This document shows positions 1 through 7,786 of a DNA stretch of 9,637 bases, piece after piece (the first letter of the stretch is position 1; every line of letters begins with the position of its first letter). The position numbers were made by a program, and so were the translations under genes. The notes beneath the pieces are model-generated. The model was given only the letters and a program-made list of their open reading frames with translations. It had not been told where the DNA came from and searched no databases. The DNA is taken from positions 1 through 9,637 of the forward strand of contig CAZVYS010000029.1 of the NCBI GenBank assembly GCA_964630755.1. Direction: 5' to 3'. The DNA is from CAZVYS01 sp964630755 (GTDB lineage Bacteria; Patescibacteriota; Microgenomatia; UBA1400; CG1-02-47-37).

Positions 1-316
1 CAATAAAAACTGGTTTAAGCCTTAACTGATAAACTATGTTGGCTGTGGTGACAAAAGAAACAGCAGGAACTAAGACCTCAGATCCATCCGGCCAATTATA
101 AAATTTCTTTAAGGCGGCTAGGCTGGCTTGAAGTGCTCCGGTACCTGAAGAGGTAAAAACTGCCCATTTAGATTGATGAAGTTTGGCAAATTTATTTTCA
201 ATTTTTTGAGTAAAAGGGCCATAGGTTAGCCGATGAGAATTAACTATTTTATTAAGATACTGTTTGGCTTTATTGTTTAGTTTTATATCGGCAATAGTAA
301 TTGATCTTTTTTTCAT
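1..316 (-). CDS. DegT/DnrJ/EryC1/StrS family sugar aminotransferase, N-terminal part (runs off left edge)
   Basis: The first 105 codons of a PLP-dependent aminotransferase of the family that aminates nucleotide-linked keto-sugars for surface glycans. My translation from the ATG at 316 starts MKKRSITIADIKLNNKAK and shows the family's N-terminal hallmarks: the LTYGPFTQKIENKFAKL segment (residues 30-46), the phosphate-binding SSGTGAL (56-62) and the VPAVSFVTTANIV strand-helix segment (83-95). The catalytic lysine lies outside the window and cannot be checked. It is the fourth gene of the minus-strand unit, 13 nt after the stop of the membrane protein gene. No Shine-Dalgarno sequence is visible before the ATG. 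With a NeuB-type gene in the same locus, a PseC/LegC-like role in nonulosonic acid synthesis is possible, but the substrate cannot be read from this fragment. Confidence 0.9.
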   Translation of the reverse strand, partial: MKKRSITIADIKLNNKAKQYLNKIVNSHRLTYGPFTQKIENKFAKLHQSKWAVFTSSGTGALQASLAALKKFYNWPDGSEVLVPAVSFVTTANIVYQLRLKPVFI

Positions 317-332
317 GAGTCTGATTGTATCA
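317..332 (-). promoter_or_regulatory. Possible internal extended -10 element just before the aminotransferase start
   Basis: On the minus strand the stop codon TGA (332-330) is directly followed by TACAAT (329-324), giving TGATACAAT, one mismatch from an extended -10 (TGnTATAAT). The ATG follows seven bases later, so a transcript starting there would be leaderless or nearly so. There is no convincing -35 element. In AT-rich DNA a stop codon followed by such a hexamer can arise by chance, so this is tentative. Confidence 0.25.
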
Positions 333-1886
333 CATCTTAAAGACTACAAAACTGGAGTTAGAATAAACTTTATTAAAAGATAAAGGCTGGTGGTCGGAGC
401 TAACTACAAGATAGTCAAAAGAGTAAATTTGATGAAGGTTAGTAAAGTCTTGGACGTTAAACTGATGATAGTTTTTGAGTTGATCCATTCTCTGCTTCCA
501 ATCAAAAGCATAGTCTTCTGAGTAAAAAACTAAACCTCCGTCTTTACGATTACCAATAATGCTTCTTTCAGATAAAACTCTGAAGCCATGGAGCTTAGGA
601 GAAGTTAAAAAAACTGCCTCAACTGGAGTGTTTTTATTGGCCCAAACTTGAACTTTTCGCCAGTCAGCTTGACTAGTTAGGTTAATTAAGGGATTAGGAT
701 AATCTAGATGATGAGGTAAATTAATTGAGGGGTTAATAATAATAAATTTAATAACAGCATGAAGAAATAAAAACAAGATAATAAAAGGGGTTAAATCTAG
801 GCCAGATTTAAGTGTTAATTTTGGCTTAACAACGATTAAAGATAAGGGTAATAGCCAAATGGCTAAAAAGTGCCAACCAGTTAGATGAAGACTCCAGAAA
901 TATACGCCTAAAGCTGCTGATATAGATGCTATTTTGAGTAGTTTATTCTGGGTTAAAAAAGATTGATAAATTAAAGCTGAAAAGCTAATCAGGGCAAAAA
1001 TGGCAATAAAGTTTAAAACTCTAACTAGTTGAAGTTGAATTATTTGTGGGGCCGGGAGAAGAAAAGTAAAAATAATGTTAAATAAAAATAAACAGACTGA
1101 TAAACCAATAAATTGACTGACTGGGTTAAAAAACTTGCCAAAGATTTTTCGTTTTAAGCCAAGAAAACTACTGACTAACAATGAGCCAATCAAGCTGACG
1201 TTTCCCCAAGCAGTCCAGTGCCATAAATGAGGAAAACTATAAGTGCCTCGAGATTGAATGATTTTAAGCCAAGGAGTGTTAAAGTGGAAAAAAGCGGGAA
1301 AGGTGAGTTTTAATTTTTTTAAGAAAGGCTTGAGAAATAAAAATAACCAGAAAATAAAAATAGGTATTGGAACGGTTGGGTTAATTAAAAATGTAATAAT
1401 GATTAGGATAAGGGCTTTTGAAAACTTCTTGGTTAAGATCAAGCTCAAGGATAAAACTGATAAGCCAGTGCTTAAATCTCGAGTGGTGAAGTAAAATCGA
1501 TGAGTTTGATAGCCACTACCAGCCCATTTAGGCAATAAAAATAAGGCCATTGATAGTGTGCTAATCGAGCGGTTTTTGAACAAAAGAAAACTTAATCGAT
1601 AAATAGCATAATATAAAAGCCATAAGCTAAAAATAAAAATAATCAGATGAATCCAAGCAAAACTAAGATTAGTTGTTTTTTTTATGAAAACAATCAAGTG
1701 GTTAAACAAAGTATATTTAAAATGAGGTTGGGAAAAATAATAATCATTTACGTATAGGCTTGGGTTTAAGAGTTTGTTTAAATAAGGCAAGTAATGATGG
1801 TGGTCTAAAACATTGTAATAATAGCCATGAATTAAAGGGCTAATAATAGCAAAAAAAACAGTTATGAAGAAGCTTTTTTTGTTCAT
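330..1886 (-). CDS. Polytopic membrane protein, DUF6798/GT-C-like, with C-terminal soluble domain
   Basis: A 518-residue protein with about ten hydrophobic segments between residues 5 and 385, followed by a soluble tail (about 405-518). The N-terminal region after the first membrane segment (HHHYLPYLNKLLNPSLYVND, 29-48) and the QLQLVRVLNF motif (284-293) resemble DUF6798-type membrane proteins, which share a layout with GT-C glycosyltransferases; this assignment is from memory of the pattern. The tail has WANKNTPVEAVFLTSP (415-430) and FRVLSERSIIGNRKDGG (435-451), typical of the extracytoplasmic part of such proteins. The start overlaps the stop of the upstream gene by four bases (ATGA), which implies translational coupling. 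No enzymatic activity is proven; a role in transferring or exporting glycan at the membrane is inferred from the neighbours. Confidence 0.75.
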   Translation of the reverse strand: MNKKSFFITVFFAIISPLIHGYYYNVLDHHHYLPYLNKLLNPSLYVNDYYFSQPHFKYTLFNHLIVFIKKTTNLSFAWIHLIIFIFSLWLLYYAIYRLSFLLFKNRSISTLSMALFLLPKWAGSGYQTHRFYFTTRDLSTGLSVLSLSLILTKKFSKALILIIITFLINPTVPIPIFIFWLFLFLKPFLKKLKLTFPAFFHFNTPWLKIIQSRGTYSFPHLWHWTAWGNVSLIGSLLVSSFLGLKRKIFGKFFNPVSQFIGLSVCLFLFNIIFTFLLPAPQIIQLQLVRVLNFIAIFALISFSALIYQSFLTQNKLLKIASISAALGVYFWSLHLTGWHFLAIWLLPLSLIVVKPKLTLKSGLDLTPFIILFLFLHAVIKFIIINPSINLPHHLDYPNPLINLTSQADWRKVQVWANKNTPVEAVFLTSPKLHGFRVLSERSIIGNRKDGGLVFYSEDYAFDWKQRMDQLKNYHQFNVQDFTNLHQIYSFDYLVVSSDHQPLSFNKVYSNSSFVVFKM

Positions 1887-4072
1887 AAAGACTGTTTTCT
1901 TAAGCTAGAATCTTCTTCTTCATAGTCTATTTCATTATTCAATAGTTGGTTGTTGGCAAAAGCAAAAGGCTTTCTTTCAAAGATTGGTTTTTTAACGTAC
2001 GAAGCTAAACCAATATGATTGTTTGTAATTTGATTGTCAGTGATTATTGGTTGACTTGAATCTTTAACTGCTATCCCGAAGTTGCAGTTTTTTAAAATGT
2101 TTTGATTTATTTTCGGGCTAGAGGTCTCACCTAATGAAATACATTTATCGCCAGCAGTATCAATTAGGTTATCTTTTATTAAGGGTGAGGCTGAACCTAA
2201 ATCTAAACCATCGTTGCCATTTTTTATAAACTGATTGTTAAGAACTTGGCCACTACCAAAGTCCAGATCAAAGCCATCAAAATCATTTTGAATAAAGAGG
2301 TTATTAACTACATTTGCGTCAGCATATTTAATATTTAGCCCGTCATCTCCGTGGTTATAACGGAAAGTAGAGTTGGTTATTTTTGTATTTGCTGCTTGAT
2401 GAATAGCTAAGGCGCCAGAAAAATATGTTCCGTTGATAATAGCTTCACTGCCGTGCTCAACTAATATGTTATTAAAAGTACTCTGAGAAGCGTCTGAGCC
2501 CAATAAAGCAAAAACTCCCCAAGGCTTTTTTGAATCTTGAGCAGTGATAGTAACATTATTAGCCTCGACTGGACTATAGCTTAATAAAGAAGTGTTAGGA
2601 GCAAATATCAGCCTGGCCCCTGATTGAAGAGTAAGTTTATAGCCTTTAGGAATAATAATGGTTTGATTAATATAGTGATTGCCAGCTGAGTAATTAAGCT
2701 TTGCAGGTAACTTGATAGATTGATCTAGATATTGAAATTCTGACTGGTCAACTGGTTTATCAATATGGTTAACATCAATTTTCTCTGTTAAAGGAAATTT
2801 AAAAGCTGAAGATTCATTGGGAATACTGTTTTCGGCGATAGATTTTTTAATCAACTCAAATTGGTTAATAATTTGTTGTCTAGTTTTTTGGGTTTGTTTT
2901 AAATAACCTAAATTTGAAAAAAACTTTTTATAATCTTTGAATATAGCAATTTTAGTTTTTTTAACTTGCTCGTCATAATATTCAAGATCTTCTGTTAAAT
3001 TATCTGGATTATTAACGTATTCTGATAAAATTTTGTTCCTTTTTTGAAGCCAGTCAGGGTTTTCTAAAACTCTAGAAACTAAAGGATGATAGTCAACTGG
3101 CCAGACAACTTGACCGCCTAAAACATCCCAGGGAAAAATAAAAAATTTACCAAGAGCTGGATGCCAATATAATCTGATATTATGAATGCTATCCTGATGG
3201 ATGCTACTCATTAAGACTGAGTGAGCCTGCCAGGACAGGAAATTATCCATGTCAAGAATTAAAGGAAGGCTAGCAAAGAACTCCTGATCGCTGGCATTGT
3301 TTAATAAGCCTAAAAGTAAGCTAATCTCTGCATAGTTGTCAGTCTTGTAAATTTCATCTTGAACATATTTTTTAAAGTAATAAGTGGATTGATAGATTGA
3401 TTGTTGTTGATCCAGGCTAACCATTTGATCGATATCACCATATAGATTGCCAACGGGTAGTTGATTTTTCTCTAGAAAAGCGGGGGTAAAGTGATTAACC
3501 TGCCAGTAAACACCTTGAGTTTGACCGTTAACCTTTAAGACTGCATATTGACTTTTAGGAACGACAAGCCCTAGCTTTTTGGCTCTAAAATTGCTTAGCT
3601 CCTCAAGATACATACCTCGATCTTCTGGAATGATTAAATTAATGGAGGTTTGACCAAAAAAGGGCTGATTTGCCTTAAATTTAATCCGCCAAGATTTTTT
3701 TGGATGAACCCAGTGGTCAAAATCTAAGCCCCTAATGCGTACTTGAACATCATATTCTTGATCTTGGAATTTAAATTTAGCAGGTACATACTGCTTGGCA
3801 GTATCTGGAAGAATGCCTTGAGTTTGCCTAGGATCAGGTAAGTTTTGGTTTAAAACTATGTAGTTATCAGGATTAATAGTAACCTGATAAGTCGGTAAAG
3901 AATGTTTTTTTAAGCTTAGTGGCAAAAAAACGAAGTCAGTTAGTTTAGTTAAGTAAGTGACTGCAGTGGTTTGCCATGAATAAGCGGTTGGATTGTAGGA
4001 AGTAAATAAATAAATCAATAATCCAAATAAAACAAAGGCAGATAGGATGATTTTAGATAAGTATTTTTTCAT
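1883..4072 (-). CDS. Membrane-anchored CotH-like kinase fused to a right-handed beta-helix domain
   Basis: A 729-residue protein with a short basic N-terminus and one membrane segment (about 8-24), so the rest probably faces outside. Residues about 60-410 form a CotH-like kinase domain: the lysine motif HPKKSWRIKF (123-132), the D-x3-N segment QDSIHNIRLY (293-302) and FIFPWD (311-316), whose Asp316 corresponds to the metal-binding Asp of the CotH family. The Glu usual in the family's GxYxxxE motif is replaced here by Asn193 (GVYWQVNHF). Residues about 460-715 are a right-handed parallel beta-helix with NosD/PbH1-type coils of about 22 residues (for example NNLFIQNDFDGFDLDF and NNQFIKNGNDGLDLG). 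It follows the CotH-phosphoesterase gene by 17 nt and the kinase parts are clearly paralogous. CotH kinases phosphorylate secreted or surface proteins; the beta-helix may bind glycan or a partner. The substrate is unknown. Confidence 0.85.
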   Translation of the reverse strand: MKKYLSKIILSAFVLFGLLIYLFTSYNPTAYSWQTTAVTYLTKLTDFVFLPLSLKKHSLPTYQVTINPDNYIVLNQNLPDPRQTQGILPDTAKQYVPAKFKFQDQEYDVQVRIRGLDFDHWVHPKKSWRIKFKANQPFFGQTSINLIIPEDRGMYLEELSNFRAKKLGLVVPKSQYAVLKVNGQTQGVYWQVNHFTPAFLEKNQLPVGNLYGDIDQMVSLDQQQSIYQSTYYFKKYVQDEIYKTDNYAEISLLLGLLNNASDQEFFASLPLILDMDNFLSWQAHSVLMSSIHQDSIHNIRLYWHPALGKFFIFPWDVLGGQVVWPVDYHPLVSRVLENPDWLQKRNKILSEYVNNPDNLTEDLEYYDEQVKKTKIAIFKDYKKFFSNLGYLKQTQKTRQQIINQFELIKKSIAENSIPNESSAFKFPLTEKIDVNHIDKPVDQSEFQYLDQSIKLPAKLNYSAGNHYINQTIIIPKGYKLTLQSGARLIFAPNTSLLSYSPVEANNVTITAQDSKKPWGVFALLGSDASQSTFNNILVEHGSEAIINGTYFSGALAIHQAANTKITNSTFRYNHGDDGLNIKYADANVVNNLFIQNDFDGFDLDFGSGQVLNNQFIKNGNDGLDLGSASPLIKDNLIDTAGDKCISLGETSSPKINQNILKNCNFGIAVKDSSQPIITDNQITNNHIGLASYVKKPIFERKPFAFANNQLLNNEIDYEEEDSSLRKQSL

Positions 4073-4090
4073 TTAATTTAAGTCAGTTTA

Positions 4091-6094
4091 TCATTTGAGA
4101 AATAGATCATCAATTAAATTGTTAATGGTTAGCTTAATTTGGCAAGATTTAGAGTGATTAATTTTTTTTGGCTCAACATCAACGGACGACGGATTAATAG
4201 TTAAGCTTAAATACACAGATGAGTTTTTGAATTTGTATTTAGGTAAACCAGAAATATAGTAATTAATGTTTTGGTTTTGATGGTGAATAAAGCGCGAACC
4301 ATCACCAGCCAGAATATAAACTGGATGTGAATAGTCAATCAATAGTTTCTCGATTTGCGGCCAGTTACTAGCTGTATATAAAGCATTAACGCCTGCAGTT
4401 TTTTGAGTTAACCAAACAGGATGATGAAGAAAAATAAAAACTCGACTTTCATGGCTGGTTAAGGCATTTTTTAAGAAATTAATTTGGTTCAGACTGAGTA
4501 TAAATGGATCTGGATAGTTAGCTGAGTTAGTATCAAGATAAATCAATAGATTGTCGTCTAAAATTTGCGATTGAGGTAAACTCTGATTGTATGAGTAAAA
4601 ATAGTAATCATGATTACCTGGAACTAACTGAAAAGGTATATTGACTTGGTTAAGTGCCTGATTAAATACGCTCCATAAATAAGTAATTGATTTAAAACTA
4701 TGATTGGTTGGAATAAAATCACCACCAAAGATCAGTTGATCAGGTTTGTTGGACGCAAATTGATCTAATATTTCAGATAAACAAACATATTGTGGGTATA
4801 GCCTGCCAACAAAATGGAGCCTCTTGGTATTAGCTAGTTTTTCTTGTAAAGACTGAAAACGAAATTGATATCTTTTTAGTTGCTCCTTAGTCGTTTTATT
4901 AAACCCCAAGTTAGATAAGAATTTTTTTTGATCCTGGTAGAAAAAAGATTTATAGTTGTGAAAAAGTTGATTAAAATATTCAAGGTCAATTTTCAGGTTA
5001 TTATTGGTTAAGTATTTTGATAAAACTTTATCTCTTTCTAGTTTAAATTCTGGAATTGACAAGATTCTGTCTGATAGTGGATTAAGGGTGCGGTTTAGAT
5101 CAACTTTAGGACTAATAGCAAATTCTTTGGGAATAATTTCAAATTTGTTTGTAGCTGGATTAAGATACAATGCTTGATTGTGCTGAGAGTCTTGACGATA
5201 ACTTCCAAGCAAAACTGCATGAGACTGCCAACGAAAAAAGTAATCAAGATCAACTAGATTGCCAATCTTATTTTTAAATTCATGATCATCAGCTTGATTT
5301 AACAAAACTATTAGCTTCAGAAGCTGATTAAAGTCATTAGCTTGAGTTTGAGTAGCTTGATGAGTTTTTTTCCAGTATTTTGCGTCTGTCCATAAGTTTT
5401 TTGAACCTGGAAAAGGATTGCCTTTTGAATCAAGATTTGAAGGATCATCAAGCTCAGAAAAGATATCTCCATCAAGACGATGATTGTTTGCCAGCATATT
5501 TTTATTAAAATCTTCTCTAATATAGTAGATGCCCTGAAGGTCATTATTGATATATAGGTTTCCAAGCCAGTGCCGTGGAGTTATAAGATCAAATTTTTGA
5601 GCTAAATAAAGTCCAAAGTTTTCAAATAGCAAGTGCCTGTCAGCTGGAATAATAAACTTGAGGCGGTTTATTCCATTAATGGTTTGATTATTTTTTAGCT
5701 TGATATCCCAAGACTTTTTAGGCAAGCTCCAGTGATTGCTTAAATCTCCATGCACTTGAAGGCTGACTGGATAGGTTTGGTTGTTATGAGTTAGTTGGCC
5801 AGAGATTTTTGTAGAATTTGAAAGAATTGTTTTTGAAAATGGCTTGGGAAGGCCTTGATATAAGTCGATTAGGTCTTTCGAGTCAACCGTAAGATAATAT
5901 TCAGGAATTTGTTTAGTTTCTTTTGAAAAAGAAAAATAAAGAATATCAGTTAACTTAATTGCTTTGGTGATGAAAATATCTTTGGGTCTTGATTTTTGAG
6001 GATCAAAATCTGCTAACCAGACCTTTAAGAAAAACAAACAAAGCAAGGCAGATAAACTGATTAATAAAATTAAGGTGAGTGACTTTTTTTTCAT
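4091..6094 (-). CDS. Membrane-anchored CotH-like (pseudo)kinase fused to a degenerate calcineurin-like phosphoesterase domain
   Basis: A 667-residue protein with one N-terminal membrane segment (about 6-27). Residues about 65-420 are CotH-like and paralogous to the next gene's kinase domain: LPKKSWDIKL (124-133), GIYYIREDF (188-196, keeping the family Glu at 194) and RQDSQHNQALY (300-310). However, the position of the PWD motif reads IPKE (321-324), so the metal-binding Asp is replaced by Glu324 or lost. Residues about 425-635 look like a calcineurin-type metallophosphoesterase: GGDF (457-460), GNHD (493-496) and LHHP (556-559) are present. The first motif, normally D-x-H, appears as GRLYP (430-434), and the late GHxH motif appears as GDGS (597-600). 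Both catalytic units may therefore be altered or inactive. It is the first gene of the minus-strand unit and has no clear Shine-Dalgarno sequence. The start matches a lysine-rich signal-anchor beginning, which supports the chosen ATG. Confidence 0.82.
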   Translation of the reverse strand: MKKKSLTLILLISLSALLCLFFLKVWLADFDPQKSRPKDIFITKAIKLTDILYFSFSKETKQIPEYYLTVDSKDLIDLYQGLPKPFSKTILSNSTKISGQLTHNNQTYPVSLQVHGDLSNHWSLPKKSWDIKLKNNQTINGINRLKFIIPADRHLLFENFGLYLAQKFDLITPRHWLGNLYINNDLQGIYYIREDFNKNMLANNHRLDGDIFSELDDPSNLDSKGNPFPGSKNLWTDAKYWKKTHQATQTQANDFNQLLKLIVLLNQADDHEFKNKIGNLVDLDYFFRWQSHAVLLGSYRQDSQHNQALYLNPATNKFEIIPKEFAISPKVDLNRTLNPLSDRILSIPEFKLERDKVLSKYLTNNNLKIDLEYFNQLFHNYKSFFYQDQKKFLSNLGFNKTTKEQLKRYQFRFQSLQEKLANTKRLHFVGRLYPQYVCLSEILDQFASNKPDQLIFGGDFIPTNHSFKSITYLWSVFNQALNQVNIPFQLVPGNHDYYFYSYNQSLPQSQILDDNLLIYLDTNSANYPDPFILSLNQINFLKNALTSHESRVFIFLHHPVWLTQKTAGVNALYTASNWPQIEKLLIDYSHPVYILAGDGSRFIHHQNQNINYYISGLPKYKFKNSSVYLSLTINPSSVDVEPKKINHSKSCQIKLTINNLIDDLFLK

Positions 6095-6108
6095 AAAAAG
6101 ATATTGAG

Positions 6109-6124
6109 TGGTATGATTTTATCA
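6109..6124 (+). promoter_or_regulatory. Extended -10 promoter for the plus-strand unit, probably leaderless
   Basis: TGGTATGAT (6109-6117) matches the extended -10 consensus TGnTATAAT with one mismatch. The ATG of the membrane protein gene begins six bases after the hexamer, where transcription would be expected to start, and no Shine-Dalgarno sequence can fit. A weak -35-like TTCATA lies at 6090-6095 with a 16-bp spacer. Leaderless translation is inferred. Confidence 0.5.
6116..6124 (-). promoter_or_regulatory. Extended -10 promoter for the minus-strand unit
   Basis: Read on the minus strand, TGATAAAAT (6124-6116) matches TGnTATAAT with one mismatch. The ATG at 6094 lies 21 bases further on, giving an expected leader of about 15 nt without a Shine-Dalgarno sequence. 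A weak TTGAGT lies upstream at 6146-6141 with a long 19-bp spacer. The element overlaps the plus-strand -10, so both promoters probably cannot be occupied together. Confidence 0.4.
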
Positions 6125-7785
6125 TGGAGAAAAAAAATAAACTCAAGTTAATAGTTTGGGGAACTATAGCCATAATAGTTGGCTTGGTTTTTAGTTTTTA
6201 TCATCTAGTCATTCCCAAGCTTTGGGGAGTTAAGCCATATTCACCGCTAAGCTTAAACCAACTAAGTCCGTCAGTGGCTGTTGATGAGGCTATTTTTTAT
6301 GCTAGCAAAGCAAGAGAAATAATTGATGGAAATTTTTGGCTAAGTGATTTGATGGTAGCTGAATATAAACAATCATCACCTATTTTTATGGGTGAGATGA
6401 TACCTTCAAGCTTAATAGCTTTATTGAGTATATTTGGGGGCGGAATTGATAATGGATTTATAATAGCTGATTTTTTATTCCCAGCCTTAGGTTTTTTGAT
6501 TATAGGGTGGTTTTTGTATTTGTTAACGAACAGTCACAAGTGGTCAATGATTGGGGCTTTACTTACAATGTTTTTTTACCATTATTTAAGTTCAATACCC
6601 TATTTCCCTTCAATAATAAAACTAATTATTATTTCAGTTAACCTAGGCAATTACTCGATGATGATTAGAAGCTTTCACCCGCAAATTAGTTTGCTTATAT
6701 TTATCTTGTTTTTAGGTAGTTTATTTAAGAGAAAAGTAAAAACAACTGGAGTGTTACTTGGGATGCTTTCATACAGCCATTTTTTTTATTTTAGCTTTGG
6801 GGTAGCGTTATTAGGGCTTAGATTAAAGAAAAATATAAAAATTTTATTAATTGGGGTTTTAGTCAGTCTGCCGTATTTAATTAATTTATTAGTTTTCCAA
6901 CAATCAAGTTTATCAAAAGAGTTTTTAGAGAAAATATATTTTAGCCCGAGATTAAACGTAAATCAATTAATATCTTTATGCTTAGGAATTATTTTAAGTT
7001 GGTTAATAATAAATAAAAAGAAAAAGCAGTTTTTTTCAGATATATTTATAACTGGTTTATTTCTAGCGCTAGGGGCTAATTTAGTAAAGTTTGGATTAGA
7101 TGATCCAGTGGGCCATTGGATGCTAAGGGTAATTAATCCAAGTCTAGTTATGCTAGGAGTATTAGTTTTGGCTGAAAGAGTTAAGGTAGTTAATGGTTTA
7201 ATAGCTACTTTAATCATAGCTTTGTTAGTTGGCTATCAAGGTCGAGTTCATTGGCAGTATTTTAAACATCAAGCACAGGCTTATCAGATTGAAAGCGAAA
7301 AGGTAGAATTATTTAACTGGCTGAATCAAAATACGGCCAAAAACAGTGTAGTGATCAGTGCTAACTTAAAAGATAATCTATATTTGTCAATTTTTACCCA
7401 TAATAATAGTTTTATTCCTAGAGCTCAAATTAGTCTAGCTCCAACAAAAGAGGCTGAAGAGAGATTCTTAATCTCTCAAAAACTAATCAGCAAAACAGAG
7501 TCAGAGATAATATCTATGTTTGAAAATAATAATAACTTAAAACAAAAAAAGCGGTTTGACTTTGATAATTGCGCTGGAGTTTATTTATATTTTAGGCAGT
7601 TTGTTAATAATGATTACTATAATTGCTCTGTTAGTAAAACAAAGTTAGAAAGCCTGTTAAAAAAGTATCAAGATTTAGAAATTGATTTAAATAAATATCA
7701 GGCTGATTATTATTTAAATATAGATCCGTTTGATCAAGGTAAGCTTGTTTGGCAAAATAACCAGTATCAAGTTTATCAGCACTAA
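6124..7785 (+). CDS. Polytopic membrane protein, GT-C glycosyltransferase-like
   Basis: A 553-residue protein with about ten hydrophobic segments (first at 8-30, last at about 355-372) and a soluble C-terminal part from about 385 onward. The first loop holds VDEAIFYASKAREIIDGN (53-70), which resembles the acidic DE motif of the first extracytoplasmic loop of GT-C glycosyltransferases; these use lipid-linked sugar donors. The C-terminal part starts with ELFNWLNQNTAKNSVVIS (395-412) and ends LVWQNNQYQVYQ, mirroring the layout of the minus-strand membrane protein of this locus (330-1886). The gene is first in the plus-strand unit, with its ATG directly after a -10 element. I do not recognise a named family member. 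The GT-C assignment is by pattern only, and a flippase, polymerase or uncharacterised membrane protein is possible. Confidence 0.7.
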   Translation: MEKKNKLKLIVWGTIAIIVGLVFSFYHLVIPKLWGVKPYSPLSLNQLSPSVAVDEAIFYASKAREIIDGNFWLSDLMVAEYKQSSPIFMGEMIPSSLIALLSIFGGGIDNGFIIADFLFPALGFLIIGWFLYLLTNSHKWSMIGALLTMFFYHYLSSIPYFPSIIKLIIISVNLGNYSMMIRSFHPQISLLIFILFLGSLFKRKVKTTGVLLGMLSYSHFFYFSFGVALLGLRLKKNIKILLIGVLVSLPYLINLLVFQQSSLSKEFLEKIYFSPRLNVNQLISLCLGIILSWLIINKKKKQFFSDIFITGLFLALGANLVKFGLDDPVGHWMLRVINPSLVMLGVLVLAERVKVVNGLIATLIIALLVGYQGRVHWQYFKHQAQAYQIESEKVELFNWLNQNTAKNSVVISANLKDNLYLSIFTHNNSFIPRAQISLAPTKEAEERFLISQKLISKTESEIISMFENNNNLKQKKRFDFDNCAGVYLYFRQFVNNDYYNCSVSKTKLESLLKKYQDLEIDLNKYQADYYLNIDPFDQGKLVWQNNQYQVYQH

Positions 7786-7786
7786 T

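Noticed and set aside
1..55. Lipoprotein signal in the CotH-phosphoesterase N-terminus (a Cys at residue 19)
   Set aside because: The residues before the Cys are LSALL, and a lipobox needs a small residue directly before the Cys; a plain signal anchor fits better. (The gene itself lies at 4091-6094; the coordinates given here are only a placeholder.)
1258..1494. 78-codon open frame on the plus strand
   Set aside because: It lies wholly opposite the membrane protein gene, has a low-complexity Lys/Ile-rich translation and no ribosome site; it is a shadow of the real gene.
5317..5565. 82-codon open frame on the minus strand inside the CotH-phosphoesterase gene
   Set aside because: It is an alternative frame of a well-supported gene, with no recognisable domain.
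1883..6094. Use of TGA as a sense codon (code 25, as in some CPR lineages)
   Set aside because: TGA ends three genes exactly at tight junctions, including an ATGA overlap, and no protein needs TGA read-through.
6963..7217. 84-codon open frame opposite the plus-strand membrane protein
   Set aside because: Antisense to conserved membrane segments, with no family signature.
7730..7786. Upstream ATG extending the methyltransferase by 19 residues
   Set aside because: It would overlap the preceding gene by 56 nt, and the extra residues do not look like the family's N-terminus; the ATG at 7787 follows the preceding stop by one base.
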